Notes: a model not told the origin generated them from the letters alone. 13,082 nt of DNA from an uncultured Collinsella sp. (GCA_902495985.1 CABUZF010000015.1:1-13082); one strand, 5' to 3'; numbered from the stretch's first letter, positions 1 to 8,534 are shown. Program-made: numbers and translations.

Positions 1-372
1 CATCACCGCATCGCCCGGCTGGACATACGCGCGCAACGTCGACACGACCCCGCCCAGCACGCCGTTTTCGTAGCCGATATGCTCCGGCGTCAGGCCCTCG
101 ACGCCATTGCGGCGGCTCTGCCATTCGATGATGCGGTCGAAGTACTCGGGGCGCGGATTAAAGTAGCCAAACATGGGGTGCTGGGCACGCTGAATGATGT
201 GCTCCTGGACCGTGGGCACCGTGGCAAAATTCATGTCCGCCACCCACATAGGAATGCGGTCGAAGCCCTCGTCGGGTGCGTTCGGAGCCATACCGGGGAT
301 CTCGCCCCAAGAGTCAACGGCGATGGAGTCCATGCCGTGGCGGTCGATAAGCGTGCTAAAGTCGTATTTCAT
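1..372 (-). CDS. MalY/PatB-type PLP-dependent C-S lyase (aminotransferase class I/II fold), 3' part outside window
   Basis: Only the first 124 residues are in the window; the gene runs off the left edge. The protein begins MKYDFSTLIDRHGMDS and continues with the family hallmark PMWVADMNFAT (about residues 41-51) and HPMFGYFNPRPEYFDRIIEW (about 64-83), typical of the N-terminal arm of MalY/PatB enzymes. Members are cytoplasmic pyridoxal-phosphate enzymes that split cystathionine or cysteine conjugates by beta-elimination; some also act as aminotransferases or regulators. The PLP lysine lies beyond the window, so activity cannot be checked. The ATG is preceded by a G-rich ribosome site (GGGGG, about 7 nt away). 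It lies downstream of trmO on the same strand with a 111-nt gap, so its own promoter is possible, but I see no convincing -35/-10 pair. Family assignment is firm; the exact substrate is not. Confidence 0.9.
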   Translation of the reverse strand, partial: MKYDFSTLIDRHGMDSIAVDSWGEIPGMAPNAPDEGFDRIPMWVADMNFATVPTVQEHIIQRAQHPMFGYFNPRPEYFDRIIEWQSRRNGVEGLTPEHIGYENGVLGGVVSTLRAYVQPGDAVM

Positions 373-483
373 GCTGAGCCCCCGTGCAAAGTGATTGTTT
401 TGGTAGGCGTTATTGTCCACCAGCGTGGGCGGTTTTGGCGCGGAGTTTGGCGCTTAATTTGACGGGTGCGGACGAATGGCTGG

Positions 484-1230
484 TTAGTCTTGCGCGTCGT
501 TGACGGCGACTACGGTTAGCTGGGTTTCGTCGACCGTAAACGATATGTCGAGCCCGGCGTAGGCCAGATGGTAGACGCGGTTTGGTTCGTGCTTGCTGCC
601 CGCGCGGCGCGGATCTTGGCGTAGAACCTCGACCAAGCCGGGGAGCTTTGCGGGCGGGACCATATCCTGCAGTGCTTGCGGAAACTTAACATCGAGCTCT
701 TGCCACGGAGCATCCTCGATCCAGCCGCCGGTCGCATCCGAGTGGCAGTCCGCAAACGGAATGTAGGGCTTAATGTCGTAGATGGGCGTGCCGTCACGCA
801 GGTCGGCCCCCAGCACATGGATGATGGGGCCATCGTCGGTGAACTCGACACGATCGAGCTTGACGCAGGTGAGACCGATGGGATTAGGGCGAAACGGGCT
901 GCGCGTGGCAAAGACGCCCACGCGCTCGGCTCCGCCCAGGCGCGGCGGACGCACAGTTTTCGACCATTTTGCGTTGGTGCCGGACCTGTCCTGCGACTTG
1001 GCATCGGCAACTATGTCCTTAGCCGTGCCGCCGGGCGTTCCGTTTTCAAAGCGCCACAGCAGCCACAGGTGAGAGAAGGAGTCCAGACCCTCAACCGCTG
1101 CATTGGAGGCAAATTCCGGCTCAAAAACGATGCGTCCCTGCAGATGAGGCGCCAAAAAGCTGTTGCGCGGAATGCCGAACTTCTGCGGCAGGTCGGTATG
1201 TATGTGTGCAATAGGTTCCATGCCGGTCAT
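484..1230 (-). CDS. trmO: TrmO: tRNA (N6-threonylcarbamoyladenosine(37)-N6)-methyltransferase (TsaA/YaeB family)
   Basis: This cytoplasmic SAM-dependent enzyme of the TsaA beta-barrel family methylates t6A37 in a subset of threonine tRNAs, giving m6t6A. Visible family signatures are IAHIHTDLPQKFGIPRNS (about residues 7-24), the block EGLDSFSHLWLLWRF (47-61), and RPPRLGG followed by VGVFATRSPFRPNPIGLT (94-121), the most conserved stretch of the family. GADLRDGTPIYDIKPYIPFAD (141-161) is the other strongly conserved block. The length of 248 residues includes the C-terminal extension seen in bacterial TrmO (about 170-248, containing HLAYAGLDI). Two in-frame ATGs lie nine bases apart (1230 and 1221) and neither has a strong Shine-Dalgarno; the first is used here. 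The gene is divergent from the regulator at 1363, and the intervening 132 bp must hold both promoters. Annotation is firm. Confidence 0.92.
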   Translation of the reverse strand: MTGMEPIAHIHTDLPQKFGIPRNSFLAPHLQGRIVFEPEFASNAAVEGLDSFSHLWLLWRFENGTPGGTAKDIVADAKSQDRSGTNAKWSKTVRPPRLGGAERVGVFATRSPFRPNPIGLTCVKLDRVEFTDDGPIIHVLGADLRDGTPIYDIKPYIPFADCHSDATGGWIEDAPWQELDVKFPQALQDMVPPAKLPGLVEVLRQDPRRAGSKHEPNRVYHLAYAGLDISFTVDETQLTVVAVNDAQD

Positions 1231-1288
1231 TGTACGGCATGGAGGCGTGGGACGTTGCGCGCAATTCTTCGCCGTGATCCCCCGTCAT

Positions 1289-1303
1289 GCAACCAACGGT
1301 TGC
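1289..1303. promoter_or_regulatory. Perfect 6-bp inverted repeat, candidate operator of the XRE-TipAS regulator
   Basis: GCAACC-AAC-GGTTGC is a perfect dyad with a 3-nt centre, located in the divergent trmO/regulator intergenic region and abutting the candidate -35 of the downstream gene. XRE-type repressors commonly bind short dyads of this kind at their own promoter. Autoregulation is an inference from position alone. Confidence 0.35.
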
Positions 1304-1332
1304 TTGGAAGGGCGCCTGCCGCCGCGTATGCT
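1304..1332 (+). promoter_or_regulatory. Candidate promoter for the XRE-TipAS regulator
   Basis: TTGGAA (1304-1309) and TATGCT (1327-1332) are separated by 17 nt. Each matches four of six bases of the sigma-A-type consensus. The start of transcription would fall near 1339, giving a short leader before the ribosome site AAAGGAG at 1351-1357. The call is weak and rests on spacing and placement. Confidence 0.35.
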
Positions 1333-1362
1333 TAAGCCATCAACCAGCAGAAAGGAGCCGCT

Positions 1363-2190
1363 ATGGCCTTTGCAGAAAAGCTCATTGCCATCCGTCGCGC
1401 CCATCACCTTACCCAAGAGCAGCTCGCCGCCAAACTCTTTGTCACGCGCCAAGCCGTCAGCCGTTGGGAGCGCGACGAGGTCACCCCGGGCATCGACATG
1501 ATGAAGCTCATTGCCGCCGTAACCGGAGAGCCGTTGTCCCACCTGCTCGAAATGCCCGAGCATTATTGCCAGAGCTGCGGCATGATACTCACGCCCAACG
1601 ACTGCGGCACCGATGCCACGGGCGCCACGACCGACCATTACTGCAAGTGGTGCTACGACCACGGCAAGTACACCTACGACACCACCATGGAGGCGATGAT
1701 CGAGGATTGCGCCCCGCGGCTGGCGCAAAACACCGGCATGTCGCTCGACGAAGCCGTCTCGCTCATGGGCGCCGTCCTGCCGCAACTGGAGCGCTGGCGC
1801 ACCGTGCAGGAAAACGAGGAGCGCTACGGCTCCGAAGCGCGGGTGCGCTATGGCGATGAGGCTATCGATGCAGCAAACGAAGCACTGCTGGATATGGACC
1901 CCGAGACATGGAACGACATGAAGGAACTTGAACGCGCTATTCTGGGTCAACTCTCGATTGCCATGGGCATTGGCGACCCAGGGAGCAACGAGGCCCACAA
2001 ACTTGTCGCAATGCACCGTCGATGGATTGCCCTTAACTGGGGACGCGAGCCCCAAGACGAAGCATACCTGGGCCTCGCCCACGGTTATCTTGCCGACCAG
2101 CGCTTTATCGACTACTACGACAAGCCCTGCGGCACCGGAGCCACGGCGTTTCTGGTACAGGCCATCGAGTCGTCGTTGACGCGCGCATAG
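1363..2190 (+). CDS. Transcriptional regulator: XRE helix-turn-helix, zinc ribbon and TipAS-like domain
   Basis: The 275-residue protein has three modules. Residues 3-62 form an XRE/Cro-type helix-turn-helix (LTQEQLAAKLFVTRQAVSRWERD, with the usual recognition helix). Residues 67-113 are a putative zinc ribbon: YCQSCGMIL supplies Cys69 and Cys72, YCKWCYDHGKYTYD supplies Cys94 and Cys97, followed by TMEAMIED. Residues about 160-272 resemble the TipAS antibiotic-recognition domain: YGDEAIDAANEAL, then AMGIGDPGSNEAHKLVAMHRRWI and YLGLAHGYLADQRFIDYYD, ending GATAFLVQAIESSL. In TipA, that domain is joined to a MerR-type DNA-binding domain and binds thiopeptides; here the DNA-binding part is XRE. 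The start is clear: AAAGGAG lies 5 nt before the ATG. A glutaredoxin follows after 51 nt and may be co-transcribed. It probably senses a small molecule or drug-like ligand, and the zinc site could be structural or redox-sensitive. Ligand and targets are unknown. Confidence 0.88.
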   Translation: MAFAEKLIAIRRAHHLTQEQLAAKLFVTRQAVSRWERDEVTPGIDMMKLIAAVTGEPLSHLLEMPEHYCQSCGMILTPNDCGTDATGATTDHYCKWCYDHGKYTYDTTMEAMIEDCAPRLAQNTGMSLDEAVSLMGAVLPQLERWRTVQENEERYGSEARVRYGDEAIDAANEALLDMDPETWNDMKELERAILGQLSIAMGIGDPGSNEAHKLVAMHRRWIALNWGREPQDEAYLGLAHGYLADQRFIDYYDKPCGTGATAFLVQAIESSLTRA

Positions 2191-2241
2191 ACCGCGGCGG
2201 CTTTGGGTATTTCAATCAAAACCTCAACCGATTGGAGACCC

Positions 2242-2487
2242 ATGGCTACTGATCACGAGCTCGCGCTCTACGTTATGACTGGCTGCCCGTATTGTATAAA
2301 GGTCAAGCGCTTTTTGGCCGATAACGGCGTGACCATCCCTGAGCGCAATATCTCGACCGACCCCGATGCCGAGCAGACGCTCATCGCCGTCGGCGGAAAA
2401 CGCCAGGTTCCCTGCCTGTTCATCGACGGCAAGCCACTCTACGAATCGAGTGACATCATCGCATGGGTACAGGAGAACCTGCTCTAG
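2242..2487 (+). CDS. Small glutaredoxin-like protein (CPYC active site)
   Basis: This 81-residue single-domain thioredoxin-fold protein is probably cytoplasmic. The active site is CPYC at residues 15-18, preceded by YVMTG. The cis-proline loop is QVPCLFIDG (Pro57), and ESSDIIAWV (68-76) matches the glutathione-binding end of glutaredoxins. Members reduce protein disulfides or mixed disulfides, in some bacteria without glutathione. The ATG at 2242 was chosen because GGAG lies 4-5 nt upstream; an in-frame TTG at 2203 would add 13 atypical residues. The gene follows the XRE-TipAS regulator by 51 nt with no terminator between them and is followed 47 nt later by a strong hairpin terminator, so the two are likely one transcript. 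Cys58 next to the cis-proline is an uncommon extra cysteine. Family call firm, partner unknown. Confidence 0.9.
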   Translation: MATDHELALYVMTGCPYCIKVKRFLADNGVTIPERNISTDPDAEQTLIAVGGKRQVPCLFIDGKPLYESSDIIAWVQENLL

Positions 2488-2534
2488 TACGCGCATCCCG
2501 TCCGTCCAAGACCCCACCCCATACGGCCTAAACA

Positions 2535-2597
2535 TGTACACCAGCATCCAAAGTCGACATTTTTCGACATCTTTGGATGCTGGTGTACAGCTTTTTT
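2535..2597 (+). terminator. Hairpin A, copy 1: 19-bp perfect stem with T-tract (terminator and repeat)
   Basis: Arms at 2535-2553 and 2571-2589 are perfectly complementary over 19 bp. The 17-nt loop is itself a direct repeat, TCGACAT-TTT-TCGACAT. The stem is followed by GC and six Ts (2592-2597). This is a strong Rho-independent terminator for the glutaredoxin transcript. A near-identical second copy lies at 4150-4206, so it is also a dispersed repeat. Confidence 0.8.
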
Positions 2598-2616
2598 ACG
2601 CGGGTCCCTCACAACC

Positions 2617-2643
2617 ACTCATTGGGGACGTACTTAAATGAGT
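2617..2643. repeat. Palindromic element B, copy 1 (ACTCATT...AATGAGT around GGGGACGTACTTA)
   Basis: A 7-bp inverted repeat (ACTCATT at 2617-2623, AATGAGT at 2637-2643) encloses GGGGACGTACTTA. Seventeen of the eighteen bases at 2624-2641 match the core of the larger palindrome at 4216-4271. Each B element follows a copy of hairpin A, by 34 and 23 nt respectively. The shape recalls REP-type palindromes served by REP-associated tyrosine transposases, which is an inference; no transposase gene is in the window. Confidence 0.6.
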
Positions 2644-2671
2644 AGGTAGGGATTCAGTTTCTCAAATTTAT

Positions 2672-2689
2672 AGAACATATGTTTGTTCT
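2672..2689. promoter_or_regulatory. LexA/SOS-box-like dyad
   Basis: The core GAACATATGTTT (2673-2684) fits the Gram-positive/actinobacterial LexA motif GAAC-N4-GTTY, with the fully palindromic AACATATGTT at its centre. A further TGTTCT at 2684-2689 pairs with AGAACA at 2672-2677. The box lies 4-11 bp upstream of an extended -10, where a repressor would block RNA polymerase. It fits the published consensus, but the coriobacterial LexA motif has not been checked here. Confidence 0.55.
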
Positions 2690-2692
2690 CTG

Positions 2693-2701
2693 TGTTATAC
2701 T
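2693..2701 (+). promoter_or_regulatory. Extended -10 promoter element (TGTTATACT)
   Basis: TG-T-TATACT is an extended -10 whose hexamer matches five of six consensus bases. No good -35 is present, as expected for an extended -10 promoter; the corresponding position is occupied by the LexA-like dyad. It would transcribe into the DUF1016 pseudogene and the genes beyond. Confidence 0.5.
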
Positions 2702-2901
2702 CATCCCAAGGCATGAGACTGGTCGAGAGCTCCTGCGGAGGTCCCCAATGACACGCTGGAGCGAGCTCGGTAAGTAAGATCGGTGGTTACCGCACTCGCC
2801 CATCTCAGACAGGCTGCGCTCCTGTTCGTCGTCGCCATCAAAGAACGGCGCTCACAACCAAACGTTTCCGTTATCCGTGAGTCACACAGGAGTGCATCGC
2901 T
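2702..2901 (+). other. Gene-poor leader with two tiny overlapping ORFs
   Basis: About 200 nt between the SOS-like promoter and the DUF1016 pseudogene hold no recognisable gene. An ATG at 2748 has a good GGAGG 6 nt upstream but opens only nine codons (MTRWSELGK) before TAA. An ATG at 2713 opens 12 codons and overlaps it by ATGA. These may be the stump of a lost SOS-regulated gene or a leader peptide; the sequence does not decide. Confidence 0.3.
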
Positions 2902-3156
2902 ATGGCTAAACAATTGCCAGCCCAAACCCCATCGCGTCCGCGCCACCAGACGAAAACCATGTCTACGCGTCTGTCAGAAATACGCTCGAGCACGCTCGTT
3001 CCCACGTTGAACGCGCCATCAACTCGACGATGGCCGAGGCATATGAGGAAAATGCTACCCTTCTATCGGTCGTTCCCAATTCGCGACACACCGTGTCATG
3101 AATTGAGCTGGTCTCGCCATCTAAGACTGATGGAGACGAGTACACCGACGCCCTAG
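2902..3156 (+). pseudogene. Remnant of a DUF1016 (YhcG-type PDDEXK nuclease) gene, frameshifted and internally deleted
   Basis: A proper start is present (ATG at 2902, AGGAG 9 nt upstream, MAKQLPAQ...). The conserved DUF1016 N-terminal helix appears in a different frame at 2961-3044: VYASVRNTLEHARS followed by VERAINSTMAEAY. The sequence then jumps back to the first frame at 3043 with MRKMLPFYRSFPIRD and CHELSWSRHLRLMET, which matches the later FYxxFPI...LSWSHYRxLM block of the same domain. It stops at 3154-3156. The roughly 40-50 residues that normally separate these blocks are missing, as is the entire C-terminal nuclease domain. So at least one frameshift, one internal deletion and a 3' truncation have occurred. 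Intact relatives are nuclease-like proteins often found in defence or restriction loci. Recognition is from motif memory, so moderately sure; loss of function is clear if the family call is right. Confidence 0.65.
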
Positions 3157-3227
3157 AGCCACACACGTGGCAGCAATGGAAAAGGCAGTCGATCCCTTTA
3201 TTTAGAGCAATACGGGAGGAATTAGAC

Positions 3228-3758
3228 ATGGGATACCAGGAATCACTGATTCGAGTAAACAGCTTGGCGGAAATCGCCGGTATAGAGAAGGCCATAGCCG
3301 AATCCGAAGAGCTCCAAACTTTGGAATATCTCGTATGTGTTTGCGGGGCCAAAGCCAAAAGCGACCTTTACCGCGATTACACCTTCACGGCATCTCGACC
3401 CCTTAGCGACATCAAGGACAACGAAGAACCGATTATAAGAGCAGGGGATCTATTTGCGGTTGTCGCAGGTGCAAGGTTGTATCAGCCTTTTCTCTGGATC
3501 GACTGCATTGCAGGAATCTCCGATCCAGGATACGAAGAGCTCATGGAAGATTTCCCGCTCGATATCCCGCGGCAAGAGGCGATTCTCCATCCAGACGAAG
3601 CGAAAAACGCAGAGATATTCATGAGAAGGAGTCTGAACCAAAGCTACAACCGTGTCATGCGGGGCGAACATCCCATCCAGCTTCCGGAAGAATTCGTCAA
3701 CCCACCTGACCTTAATCTGGAATCCCCATTGGCTAGTAAGCCAAAACAGTCTGTTTAG
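3228..3758 (+). CDS. Hypothetical protein, 176 residues, accessory segment
   Basis: I do not recognise a family. The protein is soluble-looking, acidic in its middle part, with no signal peptide or membrane segment. It contains two cysteines in VCVCG (about residues 37-41) and one in WIDCIAGI (about 90-97), and a polar C-terminal tail rich in Pro, Asn and Ser. The start is well supported: GGAGG lies 8 nt before the ATG at 3228. Base composition is lower in GC than the surrounding genes (29 of 60 bases in 3421-3480 by hand count, against 39 of 60 in 8101-8160), which suggests horizontal origin. The reading frame stays open upstream back to 3102 without an ATG, GTG or TTG start. It sits between a broken DUF1016 gene and a ribbon-helix-helix gene, so a defence or toxin-antitoxin context is possible, but nothing in the protein shows it. 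Confidence 0.7.
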   Translation: MGYQESLIRVNSLAEIAGIEKAIAESEELQTLEYLVCVCGAKAKSDLYRDYTFTASRPLSDIKDNEEPIIRAGDLFAVVAGARLYQPFLWIDCIAGISDPGYEELMEDFPLDIPRQEAILHPDEAKNAEIFMRRSLNQSYNRVMRGEHPIQLPEEFVNPPDLNLESPLASKPKQSV

Positions 3759-3779
3759 CTCTATTAACTGCTTGTATTT

Positions 3780-3801
3780 TTGTCTACAAAACTGTATACA
3801 A
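3780..3801. promoter_or_regulatory. Dyad TTGTCTACA-AAAC-TGTATACAA, candidate operator/promoter of the ribbon-helix-helix gene
   Basis: Nine-base arms (3780-3788 and 3793-3801) match with one mismatch around a 4-nt centre, and the right arm contains the perfect palindrome TGTATACA. TATACA (3795-3800) is also a passable -10, with a weak TTGTAT (3772-3777) 17 nt upstream. Ribbon-helix-helix antitoxins usually repress their own promoter through such dyads. Promoter and operator roles are inferred. Confidence 0.45.
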
Positions 3802-3854
3802 AAAGAGTATCCGTTGACCTGTGCTCGACAATATGCCGATCGATAGGAGGCGCT

Positions 3855-4121
3855 ATGGACGCTAAGCAGCTCGAAAAGATGATGGGGTTTGCTCCCGGAG
3901 AGTTGGAGAAAGCCGCGGAGGCATACGAAAAAGACGAGTGGCCGAAGGGCCGCACCATCAAGCTGGGAAGGCCGTCGATCTCTGATGAGCCAAGCGTTGT
4001 TTTATCGGCACGTGTGGGTGAATCGGTCCTTGAAGCCTTTGACGCAAAAGCAAAGCGCCATGGGCAAACACGCACGGAGCGACTCAGAGAGCTCATCACG
4101 CTCGACGCAATGATTGCCTAG
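3855..4121 (+). CDS. Ribbon-helix-helix (CopG/Arc-like) DNA-binding protein, antitoxin-like, apparently orphan
   Basis: The 88-residue protein has an N-terminal helical stretch (MDAKQLEKMMGFAPGELEKA), a charged linker with GRPSISDE at about residues 38-45, and a C-terminal ribbon-helix-helix. In the latter, SVVLSARVGESVLEAFDAKA supplies the DNA-contacting strand and first helix, and KRHGQTRTERLRELITLDAM the second. The N-terminal ELEKAAEAYEKDEWPKGRTI region followed by GRPS is typical of actinobacterial antitoxins of this kind. The ATG at 3855 has AGGAGG 4 nt upstream; an in-frame ATG at 3780 would run through the dyad and lacks a ribosome site. No toxin gene follows: after 34 nt comes hairpin A copy 2, then the convergent dus gene. 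The preceding 176-residue gene is the only candidate partner, at 96 nt and on a separate promoter. Fold call is fairly sure; antitoxin role is an inference. Confidence 0.75.
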   Translation: MDAKQLEKMMGFAPGELEKAAEAYEKDEWPKGRTIKLGRPSISDEPSVVLSARVGESVLEAFDAKAKRHGQTRTERLRELITLDAMIA

Positions 4122-4149
4122 ACTCCACTCCCCCGCCGACCCAAACATA

Positions 4150-4206
4150 TACGCCGGCATCCAAAGTCGACATCTTTCGACATCTTTGGATGCTGGCGTA
4201 CAGCTT
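4150..4206 (+). terminator. Hairpin A, copy 2: 17-bp stem with T-tract (terminator and repeat)
   Basis: Arms at 4150-4166 and 4184-4200 pair over 17 bp with one G-T position that would be a G-U pair in RNA. The 17-nt loop is TCGACAT-CTT-TCGACAT, and CAGCTTTTTG follows. It is placed as a terminator for the ribbon-helix-helix gene. Compared with copy 1 (2535-2597), one stem position has changed on both sides (A-T to G-C), so pairing is kept. Confidence 0.75.
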
Positions 4207-4215
4207 TTTGCAACA

Positions 4216-4271
4216 TAGTCGTAGGGGACGTTCTTAAATGACCAGTCGTTAAAGAACGTCCCCTACGACTA
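4216..4271. repeat. Palindromic element B, copy 2: 20-bp perfect inverted repeat
   Basis: Arms at 4216-4235 and 4252-4271 are perfectly complementary over 20 bp, enclosing a 16-nt loop (4236-4251). It can be read as two head-to-head units, since AGTCGT recurs at 4217-4222 and 4244-4249, each followed by half of the GGGGACGTTCTTAAA motif in opposite orientation. It ends one nucleotide beyond the dus stop codon, so it could help end that transcript, although no clear T-tract follows on the minus strand. Confidence 0.7.
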
Positions 4272-4272
4272 G

Positions 4273-5226
4273 CTAGCCGTGGAAGCGGGCTGTGGGTGCG
4301 AGTGGCTGCTCGCGAAAGACGTGCTCGACGGCGGCGCGGTATTCGTCGACCTTTTTGGTCTTACGTACGAGCTTGTGAACGGTAGCGGAATCGGCGAAAG
4401 CGCACTTGGCGTAGAACCACCACTCCTTCATACGAAAGACCGCGTTGCCGCCGATCTCTTCTGCATAGGCCGCAAACAGCGTGTCGTGAAAGCGCTGCAG
4501 CTCAGCAGCCGTGGCAGCAGGACCGCCCTTAACCATGCGAGCCAGAGCGGGGTTCGCGAGCAGGCCACGCCCCAGCATCACATGGCGCGTGCCGGGATAG
4601 GCCTCCACCAGCGCTTCCATATCCTCAAGATCAAAAATGTCGCCGTTGTATGCCACCGGAAACGGTGCCCGCTCCAACGTCTCGCCATAAAACTCTTTGC
4701 GCGGGGAGCCCGTATAGCGATCCTTCTGTACACGCGGATGCACGATCAGTTCTGCCAGTGGCATGCGACAGTACAGTTCGAGCACGCGCTCGTATTCGTC
4801 GTCGTTCTCCAGCCCCAGCCTGGTTTTTACCGACACCGGCAACGGCGAACGTTCGCACACGTCACTCAAGAACACCTCGAGCTCATCGAGATTGCGCAGG
4901 AAACCCGAGCCCTTGCCCTTGGCGACAACCGTCCCCGAGGGACAACCCAGGTTAAGGTTGACTTCGCGATAGCCCATGTCGGCGAGCACCTGCGCCGCCC
5001 ACACAAACTCGTCCGCATTCTTGGACATAAGCTGGGGGACGACATTTAGCCCTTGGTTGTTAGCTGGATCGACTTCCTTGAACGCCTTGCCGCCAAAGCG
5101 GTTTCCCACCCGCGGTGGCGGCAAAAACGGCGTGTAATAGCAATCGAGCGCACCGAAGCACTCCGCATGCACGCGACGGAACACATGCCCGGTAATCCCC
5201 TCCATAGGGGCCAGCGAAAGGATCAT
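4273..5226 (-). CDS. tRNA-dihydrouridine synthase (Dus family)
   Basis: This flavoprotein reduces specific uridines in tRNA to dihydrouridine using NADPH and FMN, in the cytoplasm. The TIM-barrel hallmarks are present in order: APMEGITGHVFRR (residues 6-18, FMN loop), VPQLMSKN (63-70), VNLNLGCPSGTVVAKGKGSG (89-108) with catalytic Cys95, VSVKTRLGLEN (131-141, FMN-contacting Lys134), LIVHPRVQKDRYTG (160-173, His163), VAYNGDI (191-197), and MLGRGLLANP (217-226). The length of 317 residues is normal. The subtype (DusA, DusB or DusC) cannot be assigned; the GCPSGTVVAKGKGSG form is common in Firmicutes and Actinobacteria. The ATG at 5226 has only a weak purine-rich ribosome site (GAGAAGAG). It lies downstream of the ABC gene, from which a hairpin separates it, and converges with the ribbon-helix-helix gene. 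Confidence 0.93.
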   Translation of the reverse strand: MILSLAPMEGITGHVFRRVHAECFGALDCYYTPFLPPPRVGNRFGGKAFKEVDPANNQGLNVVPQLMSKNADEFVWAAQVLADMGYREVNLNLGCPSGTVVAKGKGSGFLRNLDELEVFLSDVCERSPLPVSVKTRLGLENDDEYERVLELYCRMPLAELIVHPRVQKDRYTGSPRKEFYGETLERAPFPVAYNGDIFDLEDMEALVEAYPGTRHVMLGRGLLANPALARMVKGGPAATAAELQRFHDTLFAAYAEEIGGNAVFRMKEWWFYAKCAFADSATVHKLVRKTKKVDEYRAAVEHVFREQPLAPTARFHG

Positions 5227-5251
5227 CTACTCTTCTCTCATATCAACGAAC

Positions 5252-5278
5252 GTGACAAAGGGCCCGCCCCTTTGTCAC
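5252..5278 (-). terminator. Hairpin between the ABC gene and dus, possible terminator or attenuator
   Basis: GTGACAAAGGG (5252-5262) and CCCTTTGTCAC (5268-5278) form a perfect 11-bp stem with a 5-nt loop, directly after the ABC stop codon on the minus strand. No clear T-run follows (GTTCGTTGAT), so it is either a weak terminator or mRNA-end-stabilising structure that allows some read-through into dus. Confidence 0.5.
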
Positions 5279-5279
5279 A

Positions 5280-8534
<3,255 letters not shown>

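Noticed and set aside
676..1335. A 219-codon open frame on the plus strand
   Set aside because: It is antisense to trmO and shows no protein-family features.
1285..2082. A 265-codon open frame on the minus strand
   Set aside because: It is the shadow of the XRE-TipAS regulator, which has a strong ribosome site and three recognisable domains on the plus strand.
2535..2643. CRISPR-like or insertion-sequence end for the hairpin and palindrome repeats
   Set aside because: Only two widely spaced copies exist, with no spacer array and no transposase gene in the window; a terminator plus REP-like palindrome explains them better.
2963..3358. A 131-codon open frame on the minus strand within the accessory segment
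   Set aside because: It opposes both the DUF1016 remnant and the well-started gene at 3228; sequence is not protein-like in composition and has no convincing ribosome site.
4279..5049. A 256-codon open frame on the plus strand
   Set aside because: It is antisense to the dus gene, which carries all its family motifs on the minus strand; no ribosome site or recognisable protein.
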